Notes: a model not told the origin generated them from the letters alone. DNA of 47,349 bases from an uncultured Brachyspira sp. (GCF_944393015.1 NZ_CALXYQ010000025.1:1-47349); one strand, 5' to 3'; positions 1-9,054 are shown, numbered from the stretch's first letter. Program-made: numbers and translations.

Positions 1-7
1 ATTGTAA

Positions 8-126
8 TAATATAAGGTTGTAGCACTTGCGTTTTTTGCAACTTTTTTGTGCGGCAAAAAAGTTGATAATATATCTACAAAAATATTAAAATTGACAAAG
101 TTAAAAATTTTTGTATATACTAAAAT
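8..126 (+). repeat. Dispersed intergenic repeat, A module
   Basis: This segment matches 2480-2613 and, inverted, 9056-9178. It holds a 10-bp hairpin (AACTTTTTTG / CAAAAAAGTT around a TGCGG loop) followed by TTGACA at 92-97 and TATACT at 116-121 with an 18-bp spacer, so it looks like a terminator-like hairpin plus a promoter. The promoter would read into the 3' end of the first aldo/keto reductase in antisense. The left end may lie outside the window. Positions 127-214 are AT-rich with nothing recognisable. Confidence 0.7.
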
Positions 127-214
127 AATTCATTTATAAACTTTTCAAAAATCATACTTGTAATTAAAAAATTAAATAATCTTATCAAGTATAATATTAT
201 AAATACAAAAAATA

Positions 215-1204
<990 letters not shown>

Positions 1205-1259
1205 CTAAAGTTTTATTAATCAATTTCTTTAAATTAAATAATAATAATAAAAATAATAT

Positions 1260-2159
1260 TTAATACCAATCATGTTTTTCATTGCGGTTCAATTCTGATA
1301 TTCTTTTCATATCATCATCGCTCAATTCAAAATCATATATTTCTGTATTTTCTATTATATGTTCTCTGTTGCTTGATCCCGGTATTACAATTACACCTCT
1401 TTGTAAATTCCATCTTAATATGATTTGAGCAACTGATTTATTATATTTTGCTGCTATATCTTTTAATACTTTATCATTTAAAAGTTCTTTCTGATGTCCT
1501 CTTCCTCCCAATGGATACCAGCCTTGAACAGCTATTCCCAAACTTTGAATATATTCTATTACTTCAGTATCTTGATAATAGGGATGTATTTCATTTTGTA
1601 CTAAAGCAGGCATTATATTTATCTTTGGAAGAAATTCTTTTAATTCTTTTATATACCAATTAGAAAGTCCAACAGAACGGATCTTTCCTTCTTTTATAGC
1701 TTTTTCTATAGCCTTATATGCCTCAACATCATTATTTCCCGGGTGATGAAGAAGCATCATATCAATATATTCTACATTTAATTTTTTTAATGCATCATTT
1801 ATAGCTTTTTCTGCATTATTGTATTGATTAGGATATAATTTTGTAATGATAAAAATATCTTTTCTGTTTATTTTAGAATCTCTTACAGCCTTTCCAACTT
1901 GTTCCTCATTATTGTATATGTATGCTGTGTCTATCAATCTTACGCCATTTTGTAAAGCATAAAGAATAGAATTATAGCAAACATCATTTAATAGACTATA
2001 AGTACCGATTCCATTTAAAGGTATTTCATATCCGCTGTTTAGTTTAACAGTTTTGGTATTGAAATTAAAATTGCCTTTCATATTATTTGCCTCTGCTTTA
2101 TTATTAAAAATTAGTACTGTCATAAAAATAAATAAAAAACTTATAAAAATATTTTTCAT
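1260..2159 (-). CDS. Aldo/keto reductase with N-terminal signal peptide (299 aa)
   Basis: A complete aldo/keto reductase of the 2,5-diketogluconate reductase-like group: Asp77 and Tyr82 (DTAYIY), Lys107 (ITKLYP), His138 (LLHHPG) and a C-terminal VIPGSS cofactor loop. Unlike its two neighbours it begins with a Sec-type signal: Lys at residue 2, hydrophobic residues 4-18, then a KAEA site near residue 24. There is no twin-arginine motif. The family normally works in the cytoplasm with NADPH, so an exported form is odd. AAAGGA lies just before the ATG. It is the first gene of a probable two-gene unit with the reductase at 215-1192. The family call is firm; the export call is an inference. Confidence 0.9.
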   Translation of the reverse strand: MKNIFISFLFIFMTVLIFNNKAEANNMKGNFNFNTKTVKLNSGYEIPLNGIGTYSLLNDVCYNSILYALQNGVRLIDTAYIYNNEEQVGKAVRDSKINRKDIFIITKLYPNQYNNAEKAINDALKKLNVEYIDMMLLHHPGNNDVEAYKAIEKAIKEGKIRSVGLSNWYIKELKEFLPKINIMPALVQNEIHPYYQDTEVIEYIQSLGIAVQGWYPLGGRGHQKELLNDKVLKDIAAKYNKSVAQIILRWNLQRGVIVIPGSSNREHIIENTEIYDFELSDDDMKRISELNRNEKHDWY

Positions 2160-2274
2160 AATTTTCCTTTTATAAAATTTAACCCTATCATATATTATTA
2201 AAACAATTTTGTAATTTTCAAAGATGAAATAATACTAAAAAATTTATATTCTCCAATTTTAGTTTTTTCAATTT

Positions 2275-2615
2275 TATTGTTTGTGGTGGCTTTGCCCCAC
2301 CGCTCTGCGTACTTCGTAACACCCCAAGTTCTTTTGCGACCGTAGGGAGTGCCTGCGACCATAGGAAGTCCTTTAGGGTGGTATTGGCACAAAGAACCTT
2401 ATATCCTCGACAGGCTCGGATACGCTTCGCGAAAGACTGCATTCTTAGGATATATCATATATTTAATAGATATGTTTTAAATATAAAGTTCTAGTAATTA
2501 CGTTTTCGCGTAGCGTGCCTGCGGCAGCTACTTTTTTGTGCGGCAAAAAAGTAGATAAATTTAGATAAGGTCCATCAGGTAACAAACTTAAAAATTTTCA
2601 GTATATACTAAAAAA
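2275..2615 (+). repeat. Composite dispersed repeat, most complete copy
   Basis: This fills most of the gap between two reductase genes (2160-2625). The first part (about 2283-2455) is GC-richer and carries GGCTTTGCCCC, a TTCTTTTG...CACAAAGAA inverted repeat and GAAAGACTGCA. The second part (2480-2613) is the A module with a TACTTTTTTG/CAAAAAAGTA hairpin. A linker (TATATTTAATAGATATG) joins them, and the same order is found inverted at 9055-9290. Short minus-strand open frames at 2198-2442 lie in this repeat and are not believed to be genes. The -35 element is degenerate in this copy. Confidence 0.7.
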
Positions 2616-2625
2616 TTATAAATTA

Positions 2626-3471
2626 TTATATTTTATAATTACATAAATATTTTACCGTTTCAATATCAGTATGCGATAAGAATAAACTTTGTTTAGTATC
2701 AAGTTTAGAAATTTCTTTCATATCATTATCATCTAATTCAAAATCAAATACATTGAAATTCTCTATTATTCTTTCTTTGTGTACGCTCTTTGGTATAACA
2801 ACAACATTCCTTTTTATAAGCCAATTTAATATAACTTGTGCCACTGTTTTATTATGCTTCTTTGCTATAGACTGCAATACTTCATTAGTAAACATATTAT
2901 TTCTGCCTTCAGCAAATGGGCCCCAAGATTCTATTTGAATATTGTAATCTTTCATAAGTTTATTATCTTCTTCTCTTTGAAAGAATGGATGAGTTTCAAT
3001 CTGATTTACCATAGGAGCTATTTTATTATGCATAACAAAATCTAATAATCTGTCAGGATAAAAATTGCATACACCTATAGCTTTGATTTTTCCTTCATTA
3101 TATAAGTCTTCCATAGCTCTCCAAGATCCGTAATAATCACCGAAAGGCTGATGTATTAAATATAGATCCAAATAATCTAAACCTAATTTATTCATAGAAT
3201 TTTCAAAAGCCTTTTTAGCATTATCATATCCGCTGTCGCTTATCCATAATTTAGTAGTGATAAATAATTCTTTTCTGTCAATTCCGCTTTCTTTTATAGC
3301 ATCTCCTACAGCTTTTTCATTATTATAAGCAGAAGCAGTGTCTATCAATCTGTATCCTGCTTCTATGGCATTTAGTACAGATTTTTTACATTCTTCATAA
3401 TCAGGTATTTGAAAAACTCCAAAGCCTAATATGGGCATTTCAAGTCCATTATTTAATTTTACTTTTTTCAT
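2626..3471 (-). CDS. Aldo/keto reductase, MerR-controlled (281 aa)
   Basis: Aldo/keto reductase of the 2,5-diketogluconate/morphine-reductase type, usual length. Catalytic residues are Asp44 and Tyr49 (DTASAY), Lys74 (TTKLW) and His107 (LIHQPF). The C-terminal [10 protein letters not shown] stretch is the usual NADP(H)-binding loop. The ATG follows AGGAG. About 160 nt upstream (3631-3661) is a promoter with a 19-bp spacer almost identical to the one in front of the merR gene at 4141-4524, so it is probably induced by that regulator, and a long hairpin lies in the leader. The likely role is detoxifying reactive carbonyls; the substrate is unknown. Confidence 0.92.
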   Translation of the reverse strand: MKKVKLNNGLEMPILGFGVFQIPDYEECKKSVLNAIEAGYRLIDTASAYNNEKAVGDAIKESGIDRKELFITTKLWISDSGYDNAKKAFENSMNKLGLDYLDLYLIHQPFGDYYGSWRAMEDLYNEGKIKAIGVCNFYPDRLLDFVMHNKIAPMVNQIETHPFFQREEDNKLMKDYNIQIESWGPFAEGRNNMFTNEVLQSIAKKHNKTVAQVILNWLIKRNVVVIPKSVHKERIIENFNVFDFELDDNDMKEISKLDTKQSLFLSHTDIETVKYLCNYKI

Positions 3472-3515
3472 GTGATAACTCCTATTGTTGCTATTAATAA
3501 TTTATTATTACTAAT

Positions 3516-3571
3516 AAAAATTTTTGGCAAAAGGCTCTTTTAAGTGAACTTAAAAGACGCCCAAAATTTTT
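3516..3571 (-). promoter_or_regulatory. Long hairpin in the 5' leader of the MerR-controlled reductase
   Basis: The inner perfect arms CTTTTAAGT (3537-3545) and ACTTAAAAG (3548-3556) are enclosed by a second pair, AAAAATTTTTGGC (3516-3528) with GCCCAAAATTTTT (3559-3571), matching at 12 of 13 positions. It lies between the predicted transcription start and the reductase start codon. It could be an attenuator, a stability element or a small repeat; the sequence does not decide. Confidence 0.5.
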
Positions 3572-3630
3572 ATATTATCAATAAACTTACTTATCACTAA
3601 TTTTCCAAGTTTATTATCAATTATTTTCAA

Positions 3631-3661
3631 ATTATAGCATTAGAGTCCACTCCAATGTCAA
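3631..3661 (-). promoter_or_regulatory. MerR-type promoter/operator of aldo/keto reductase
   Basis: On the minus strand, TTGACA (3661-3656) and TATAAT (3636-3631) are separated by 19 bp. The spacer carries an imperfect form of the palindrome in front of merR (CATTGGAGTGGACTCTAATG, two changes from the perfect copy). Over-long spacers with a central palindrome are the hallmark of promoters activated by MerR-family proteins through DNA untwisting. Confidence 0.85.
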
Positions 3662-3680
3662 TAGTAATTTTTATAATTTT

Positions 3681-4121
3681 TTAATTATTAATACTAAAAG
3701 TTATTTCAACACTTCCTCTGCCAAGAGTATCTTTAAGTCCAGATGTATTTTCTATATATCCTATTTTTGTATAGCTATATGATGTAGAAAAACTTTCATA
3801 AAAAAGAACTAAACAATTACTGCCGTAAAGCATAAAGTCGCCTGTTTTTATGCTTCCTACTCTTGATGATTGTGTTGTAAGGTTTTTACTCAAATTATGA
3901 TATTTTTCATTAGCATTTAAATCATTCATAGTTATTGTTAATGGCATCATAGCTAAAAAATCTTTTGCTGTTTGATTATCATATAATATCAATTTATAGT
4001 CTTTATTATTTATTTTTAAATTGATTGAAGTATTTAAAGTATTCATAGTAGTTGTATTATCTCCATAAACTGAATTACATGCTGTCATTATAAAAAGAAA
4101 AAAAGTTAATAATATTTTCAT
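3681..4121 (-). CDS. Cyclophilin-like-fold lipoprotein (146 aa)
   Basis: A small exported protein with a lipobox ending at Cys15 (IMTAC). The mature part resembles the bacterial cyclophilin-like beta-barrel family often found beside flavodoxins and aldo/keto reductases: INNKDYKLILYDNQTA, a DFLAMMPLTI segment and a late DTLGRGSVEITF strand. The ATG at 4121 is preferred over an upstream in-frame codon inside merR because AAGGAT lies just before it and the signal peptide then starts correctly. It starts 19 nt after merR and is probably cotranscribed from the MerR promoter. The biochemical role of this family is not settled. Confidence 0.75.
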   Translation of the reverse strand: MKILLTFFLFIMTACNSVYGDNTTTMNTLNTSINLKINNKDYKLILYDNQTAKDFLAMMPLTITMNDLNANEKYHNLSKNLTTQSSRVGSIKTGDFMLYGSNCLVLFYESFSTSYSYTKIGYIENTSGLKDTLGRGSVEITFSINN

Positions 4122-4140
4122 TTTTTTATCCTTAATTATA

Positions 4141-4524
4141 TTAATTATTTTTAGATAGTCTTTTTTCACATTCTCTCATTTTTGTATCATAGTTCTGTAT
4201 TTTAAAATCTAATTTTTCTAATGTTTCTTTAAGTTCATTTATTCTATTTACTATTGTTTCTCTTTGATCTATTAGTAATTGTTTTCTTGCCTCTAAAGTG
4301 GCGTCTCCTTTATTGTAGAGTTTTATATATTCTATCAATGATTCTATACCCATTCCAGCACTTCTCATATATTTAGCAAACTCTATCCATACTAAATCAT
4401 GATCAGTATAATTTCTTATTCCGCTTTCGCTTCTTTCTACTTCAGGTATTATGCCTATCCTTTCATAATATCTCAATGTATCAGTAGATAATTCCGTCTT
4501 TTTGCTGACTTCTGCTATTGTCAT
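4141..4524 (-). CDS. MerR-family transcriptional regulator (127 aa)
   Basis: The N-terminal winged helix covers residues 1-70 (MTIAEVSKKTELSTDTLRYY, ERIGIIP, then the RNYTDHD wing), followed by a long dimerisation coiled coil at about 75-120. The overall pattern is that of the AdhR/NmlR group, which senses aldehydes and other electrophiles. In Bacillus AdhR a cysteine at position 52 is the sensor; here residue 52 is Tyr (FAKYMRSAG) and the only cysteine is Cys119 near the C-terminus. It is probably autoregulated from the palindromic promoter at 4550-4580, with the downstream lipoprotein and the reductase at 2626-3471 as other targets. Confidence 0.93.
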   Translation of the reverse strand: MTIAEVSKKTELSTDTLRYYERIGIIPEVERSESGIRNYTDHDLVWIEFAKYMRSAGMGIESLIEYIKLYNKGDATLEARKQLLIDQRETIVNRINELKETLEKLDFKIQNYDTKMRECEKRLSKNN

Positions 4525-4549
4525 TATGTATTTACCTCCTTTTTATATG

Positions 4550-4580
4550 ATTATAGCATTGGAGTGCACTCCAATGTCAA
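4550..4580 (-). promoter_or_regulatory. MerR autoregulatory promoter with perfect 20-bp palindrome
   Basis: On the minus strand, TTGACA (4580-4575) is followed by a 19-bp spacer and TATAAT (4555-4550). The spacer region contains the perfect palindrome CATTGGAGTGCACTCCAATG at 4557-4576. An AGGAGG ribosome-binding site follows before the merR ATG at 4524. The same layout recurs at 3631-3661. Confidence 0.9.
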
Positions 4581-4718
4581 TATTATTTTATATTATTTAG
4601 TTTAATTTATTATATAATTATATCAAATACTTATATATTATGATTATATATGCTTAAAAAGTATGATACATTAAATTTTATTATTTGTACTATTGATTTA
4701 TTAACAAGTATATTATAG

Positions 4719-4746
4719 TTGACTTTATAATATAATTTTGTATAAT
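4719..4746 (+). promoter_or_regulatory. Predicted promoter of the polyene-type cluster
   Basis: TTGACT (4719-4724), a 16-bp spacer and TATAAT (4741-4746) lie 40 nt before the first gene of the cluster. The rest of the gap from 4581 is AT-rich with nothing else recognisable. Confidence 0.6.
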
Positions 4747-4785
4747 GAAAAATAGTGAAATTATGATTTTTATTTTAGGAAGTTT

Positions 4786-5490
4786 ATGACAGGTTTAAGT
4801 TTTAGAGTATTGGATTGGGATTTTTTTGCCCCAAATATGGATAAGAATTTTATATTAGAAAATATAAATAATGATATAAAAATTACTTATGGTGATTCTA
4901 ATCCGGATTTAGAATTTATACCTAGAGCACAAAAAAGAAGATTAAGTCAAATAACTAAATTTTCTTTTGAATCCGTTAAAAATATTCTAAAAGATAATGA
5001 ACAAATACCAATTTTTTTTGTATCTAAATATGGTGAAATAAAACAGCAGTATAATATGTCTAAAAAGATAGTTACAGAACATGAAGTTTCTCCTGCACTT
5101 TTTAGTTTTTCTGTTTTTAATACAGCAGTGGCGCAGCTTACTATATTTTATCAAAATCATGAAAGAGCTATTGCTATTACATGCTACAATAATTTTATAG
5201 ATACAGCACTTATTCAGGCTATGGCTTTTTTAAAAACTTCTGAAAGTGATAAAGCTCTTATATTAATAGCTGATGAAAAGTTGCCTGAAAGTTATGAAGA
5301 AATATCAAAAGACGGTAATTATTCATTTGCATTTTCTTGTCTTATTTCTAAAAAAGACCCAAATATTGATATAGATGTTATTGACAGTGATCTTGATAAA
5401 GATGAAAATTCTATTATAGATTTTATAAAATTTATATCAACAGATACTGCCGATTTAGAATTAGGGAAAATTAAATTAATAAAAAAATAA
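4786..5490 (+). CDS. Beta-ketoacyl-synthase-like chain-length factor (234 aa)
   Basis: Resembles the short, N-terminal-half ketoacyl-synthase-like proteins of aryl-polyene clusters that act as a chain-length factor partner of an active synthase. Support: length of 234 residues, a SVFNTAVAQLTI segment at about 108-120 matching the family's conserved SVHN-type motif, and position as first gene. There is no Cys-His-His triad of an active synthase, so it is predicted to be non-catalytic and to pair with the synthase at 12280-13452, which lies 7 kb away. It follows a good promoter and a GGAAG ribosome-binding site, and is 49 nt before the carrier-protein gene. Confidence 0.72.
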   Translation: MTGLSFRVLDWDFFAPNMDKNFILENINNDIKITYGDSNPDLEFIPRAQKRRLSQITKFSFESVKNILKDNEQIPIFFVSKYGEIKQQYNMSKKIVTEHEVSPALFSFSVFNTAVAQLTIFYQNHERAIAITCYNNFIDTALIQAMAFLKTSESDKALILIADEKLPESYEEISKDGNYSFAFSCLISKKDPNIDIDVIDSDLDKDENSIIDFIKFISTDTADLELGKIKLIKK

Positions 5491-5539
5491 TATATTTTAT
5501 TGATAGATTTATGTAAAATTATAATAAGGAGAATTGTAT

Positions 5540-5800
5540 ATGAGTATTGAAGATCAAATAAAGCAAATTGTAATAGAGTCAGCAAATTTAGAAGGCGTAT
5601 CTATAGAGGATATAGACACAGATGCTCCTTTATTTGGAGATGAATTAGGACTTGATTCTATAGATGCATTAGAAATAGGTGTGGCAATAAGGAAAAAATT
5701 TAATATAACTTTTTCCGATGTAGAAGAAAACAATAAACAGTATTTTTATTCTGTTGCAACATTAGCAAAATATATAAGAGAAAATTCAGATAATAAATAA
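5540..5800 (+). CDS. Acyl carrier protein (86 aa)
   Basis: Small acidic four-helix carrier. Ser40 in LGLDSIDALE is the attachment site for phosphopantetheine, by which growing acyl chains are carried. The ATG at 5540 is chosen over a TTG six bases earlier because AAGGAG is correctly spaced from it. It is the only carrier protein in the cluster, while described aryl-polyene clusters usually have two. It lies between the chain-length factor and the AMP-ligase and is expected to hand chains to the synthase, reductase and dehydratases encoded here. Confidence 0.93.
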   Translation: MSIEDQIKQIVIESANLEGVSIEDIDTDAPLFGDELGLDSIDALEIGVAIRKKFNITFSDVEENNKQYFYSVATLAKYIRENSDNK

Positions 5801-5808
5801 AAAATATT

Positions 5809-7155
5809 ATGAGAAAATTAAGCAATACAAATTTTTATTCGTTAAAAGATTCAGAAGATATTTTTCTTATTCATAAAGAGAATAAGAATTTTATAAAATA
5901 TAAAGAGTTTGTTTCTGATATAGTAAGAAGTTTGGAATATATTTCTAAATATAAAGAAGATACTATTACTGTATTTATTGGAGATGCATATAGATTTATT
6001 GCTATTATTACTGCAGGTTTCATTCTTAAAAAAAGAGTGAATGTATTAAATAATAATAGCCCTAAATATGTTGAAAGCATAATAGATAATACTATGGTTT
6101 ATATATCCGACACAGAAAATTCGGCTTTGAATTTAGATGAAGTGTTTGAAAGCAAATGCAATGATAAATGGTTTGATGTACTTAAAGAAACAATAATAGA
6201 TGAAAATGTATATGTGAATTTTTATACTTCAGGATCAACAGGATATCCTAAACTTATAGAAAAAACTCTAAAACAGTTTGAAGCTGAGGCTACTAAAATA
6301 GTTAATCAATTTACTGAAAATATTAAAGATTCTTTATTTTTGTATACAGTTCCACATTATCATAGTTACGGTTTTGTTTTTGCTGTGCTAGTTCCTTTTA
6401 TGCTTGAGACTAAATGTATAAATAATAGAATAAATTATCTAGAAACTGTTAATAATTTTGCAGATTATGAAAAAATTACTATAGTTACTACACCTGCATT
6501 TTTAAAGAGAATAGATAAATCTTCTTTAAAAATAAAATCTAAATGGTATTTATTTTCTTCTACTGGAATGCTTGAGGAGAAAGTTAATGACCTTTGTAAA
6601 GAGATATTTGGTACTGATGTTACAGAAATTTACGGAAGTACTGAAGCTGGTGCTATGGCTTATAGAAGAAGAAGCGAAAATCAATTATGGACTAGATTAA
6701 GTGTTGTAAAACTTAAAGTTGATGAAAATGGAAGTATAGAATGCTGTTCAGGTTATACGGGTGAGAATGTTTGGATACATGTCGGCGATGTTGTTAACAT
6801 GAAGAATGGAGATGAGTTTGAACTTTTAGGCAGAGAAGATTCTATAGTAAAAATTGAAGGTAAAAGAATAAGCGTACAGCAGATAGACAGACAAATATTG
6901 ATGGATAAGCATTTTAAAGATAGTTATACAATATATTGTAAATCTGATAAAAGAGAATATATTGCTTCTTTTATAGTAATGAATAATAAAGATAGAAATT
7001 CTGAAGATATGAAAAAATATGTTATTGATTATTTAAAAGGCTATTTTGAAACAGTTGTATTGCCTAAAAAAATATATTTTGTTGATTCTATACCTAGAAG
7101 CGAAATCGGTAAAATAGATAGAAAAGCACTTGACGCCATAATGGAAGGAAATTAA
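5809..7155 (+). CDS. AMP-dependent acyl/aryl ligase (448 aa)
   Basis: Member of the acyl-adenylating enzyme family, which activates a carboxylic acid as acyl-AMP and passes it to a thiol. Visible motifs: TSGSTGYPK (140-148, phosphate loop), YGSTEAG (275-281), GREDSIVKIEGKR in the C-terminal hinge region, and the catalytic Lys435 in EIGKIDRKAL. It is shorter than typical 500-600-residue ligases, as is usual for the stand-alone ligases of polyene clusters. The likely job is to load a starter acid on the carrier protein encoded 9 nt upstream. The ribosome-binding site is weak, suggesting translational coupling. The starter acid is not known. Confidence 0.88.
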   Translation: MRKLSNTNFYSLKDSEDIFLIHKENKNFIKYKEFVSDIVRSLEYISKYKEDTITVFIGDAYRFIAIITAGFILKKRVNVLNNNSPKYVESIIDNTMVYISDTENSALNLDEVFESKCNDKWFDVLKETIIDENVYVNFYTSGSTGYPKLIEKTLKQFEAEATKIVNQFTENIKDSLFLYTVPHYHSYGFVFAVLVPFMLETKCINNRINYLETVNNFADYEKITIVTTPAFLKRIDKSSLKIKSKWYLFSSTGMLEEKVNDLCKEIFGTDVTEIYGSTEAGAMAYRRRSENQLWTRLSVVKLKVDENGSIECCSGYTGENVWIHVGDVVNMKNGDEFELLGREDSIVKIEGKRISVQQIDRQILMDKHFKDSYTIYCKSDKREYIASFIVMNNKDRNSEDMKKYVIDYLKGYFETVVLPKKIYFVDSIPRSEIGKIDRKALDAIMEGN

Positions 7156-7156
7156 A

Positions 7157-7489
7157 TTGTCTAGTATAGATTATACTATAGAAGAACATACTCCTGATAT
7201 GTTTAAGGCTAAAATATTTATAAGTAGTAGTTTATTTTATTTTGACGGGCATTTTGAAAAATTTAAACTTCTTCCTGCTATAGCTCAGATAAAAATTATT
7301 ACTGATATATCTAAAGATATTTTTCATAAAGAGTTAGTAGTAAATAAATTATTAAAATTAAAATTTACTGATATGATTCTTCCAAATACAAATATTTTTA
7401 TAGAATGTCATTTATCTGACAATATTATTTCATTTAAGATATATGATGATAATAAAAAATATTCAGACGGTAAAGTATATTTTTCTTAA
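7157..7489 (+). CDS. Hotdog-fold dehydratase-like protein, ApeI/FabZ type (110 aa)
   Basis: A single hotdog domain. The signature FYFDGHFEKFKLLPAIAQI (28-46) corresponds to the GHFP...LPG stretch of 3-hydroxyacyl-ACP dehydratases, with the catalytic His in GHF kept. The acidic residue of the central helix in FabZ/FabA is replaced by Gln here, so activity should be tested rather than assumed. The start is TTG at 7157, one base after the ligase stop codon, with AAGGA 7 nt before it. It probably removes water from the 3-hydroxyacyl-ACP intermediate. Confidence 0.75.
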   Translation: MSSIDYTIEEHTPDMFKAKIFISSSLFYFDGHFEKFKLLPAIAQIKIITDISKDIFHKELVVNKLLKLKFTDMILPNTNIFIECHLSDNIISFKIYDDNKKYSDGKVYFS

Positions 7490-7501
7490 AGGTTTTTTGT
7501 T

Positions 7502-8464
7502 ATGGCTCATTGGACGGAAGAAAAAGAAATAGGTAAGAGATGGAAAGCATTATTTTCCGTATTTGTATATAAAATTTTGGGAAGGACTTTTATAATTCTT
7601 TATCTTATTCCTATAAGTATAGTTTATTTCTTTTATTCAAAAACTAGAATGCAGGCTTCCAGAGAATATTTAAAAAAGATGTCTAAATATAATAAAAAAA
7701 TTAAATCGAATTTTATTTGTTCTTATAGGCATTTGCTTTCATTTGTTGTTTCTATTTCAGAAAAATTTTCAGCTTGGAATGGAGATATACCTATTACAGA
7801 TTTAGTTGTAAAAACTAAAGATAGTTATAATGAAGTTATTGATTTACTTAATAAGAAAAAAGGTATGATAATATTATTTTCTCATATAGGAAATATTGAG
7901 CTTTTAAAAGGATTAGCTGCTATTAATGAAGGGAATCCTATTAAAGATTATAAGATAAATATAATAATAGATCCTAAAGTAAATAAGAATGTTAATATAG
8001 TGCTTGAAGAGGGTAAAAATAATTCTTATATAGATTTTATAGATGCTTCTAATATAGGTCCTCATACAATAATAAGTATTGAAGATAAATTGAATAATGG
8101 TGAGATAGTAGCAATAGCAGGAGATAGAACTACGAATAAAACTGATAAAGTAAATTATATAAACTTTTTAGGCGAAGATGCACCTTTTCCATGCGGAGCT
8201 TTTTTGATACCTATTTTGCTCAGATATCCTGTTTATTATTTCTTTGCATTGAGAGAAGATGATAAAATACTTTCAAAGAAATATAACTTTTATATATATC
8301 CTTCAAAAATAAAATTAAATGATGAAGAATTAAAAAATAGAAAAAAGAAAAATGAAGTTATATTAGAATTAACTAAAGAATTTGCTTCCATTATAGAAGA
8401 AAAAGCTATAGAATATCCTTATCAATGGTATAATTTTCATGATTTTTGGTATAAAGGAGATTAA
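7502..8464 (+). CDS. LpxL/HtrB-type lysophospholipid acyltransferase (320 aa)
   Basis: Membrane-bound acyltransferase of the lipid A late-acyltransferase family: a hydrophobic anchor at about 25-46, the HX4E active-site motif at His128-Glu133 (FSHIGNIE), then GDRTTN and FPCGAFLIP motifs typical of the family. Aryl-polyene clusters carry a homologue thought to attach the finished chain to a lipid. Here it follows the small dehydratase by 12 nt and precedes the thioesterase by 3 nt. It probably transfers the polyene-like or unusual fatty chain to a membrane lipid acceptor. The acceptor is unknown. Confidence 0.85.
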   Translation: MAHWTEEKEIGKRWKALFSVFVYKILGRTFIILYLIPISIVYFFYSKTRMQASREYLKKMSKYNKKIKSNFICSYRHLLSFVVSISEKFSAWNGDIPITDLVVKTKDSYNEVIDLLNKKKGMIILFSHIGNIELLKGLAAINEGNPIKDYKINIIIDPKVNKNVNIVLEEGKNNSYIDFIDASNIGPHTIISIEDKLNNGEIVAIAGDRTTNKTDKVNYINFLGEDAPFPCGAFLIPILLRYPVYYFFALREDDKILSKKYNFYIYPSKIKLNDEELKNRKKKNEVILELTKEFASIIEEKAIEYPYQWYNFHDFWYKGD

Positions 8465-8467
8465 TTT

Positions 8468-8893
8468 ATGGCAGCCAAAAAATGTTATTTAGAAAATGAT
8501 TATTATATAAAACCTTCTTTTTATGATTTGGATCCTATGGGAGTTGTTTGGCATGGTAATTATATTAAATTTATGGAGCAGGCTAGAGAGGCTATGCTTG
8601 AAATTATAGATTATAACTATGATATTATGACTGCTAAAGGCGTTATGTGGCCTATAGTAAAATTAGAAATTAAATATATAAACTCTATAAAATTAAATCA
8701 GAAGGTTAGAATACATACGGCAATTACAGAATATTTGAATGGTATGAGAGTAGAATATACTTTTTATGATGAAAATAATAAAATCATATCAAAATCAAGC
8801 ACATTGCAAATGCCTATTGACAGTGAAACTAGAAAAGGTTTTTTGAATAGTCCTAAAGATTTTATAGAGAGAATAGAAAGAATTAATAATTAA
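8468..8893 (+). CDS. Acyl-CoA/ACP thioesterase, 4-hydroxybenzoyl-CoA thioesterase family (141 aa)
   Basis: Hotdog thioesterase of the 4HBT/YbgC family. The signature YDLDPMGVVWHGNY (19-32) contains the catalytic Asp region and is followed by FMEQAR, both standard for the family. Full length. It is the last gene before the dispersed repeat that divides the cluster. The likely role is to release or edit chains on the carrier protein. There is no clear terminator after it, only AT-rich sequence from 8894 to 9055. Confidence 0.88.
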   Translation: MAAKKCYLENDYYIKPSFYDLDPMGVVWHGNYIKFMEQAREAMLEIIDYNYDIMTAKGVMWPIVKLEIKYINSIKLNQKVRIHTAITEYLNGMRVEYTFYDENNKIISKSSTLQMPIDSETRKGFLNSPKDFIERIERINN

Positions 8894-9054
8894 GTATAAA
8901 GTTTTTTTACAATTTGTATTTTTATTGTATTTTATAATTTATAAAATAAAATTAGTATGATTTATTACTAATTTATTTGCACTTTAGCTGCAGGAGTATT
9001 TTGTATGTTTATTTATTAAGTATGCATAATGTATGAGGTGTGAAAAAGAACAAT

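Noticed and set aside
2198..2442. Two overlapping minus-strand open frames of 64 and 74 codons
   Set aside because: They lie in the GC-richer dispersed repeat, have no ribosome-binding site and no protein-like composition.
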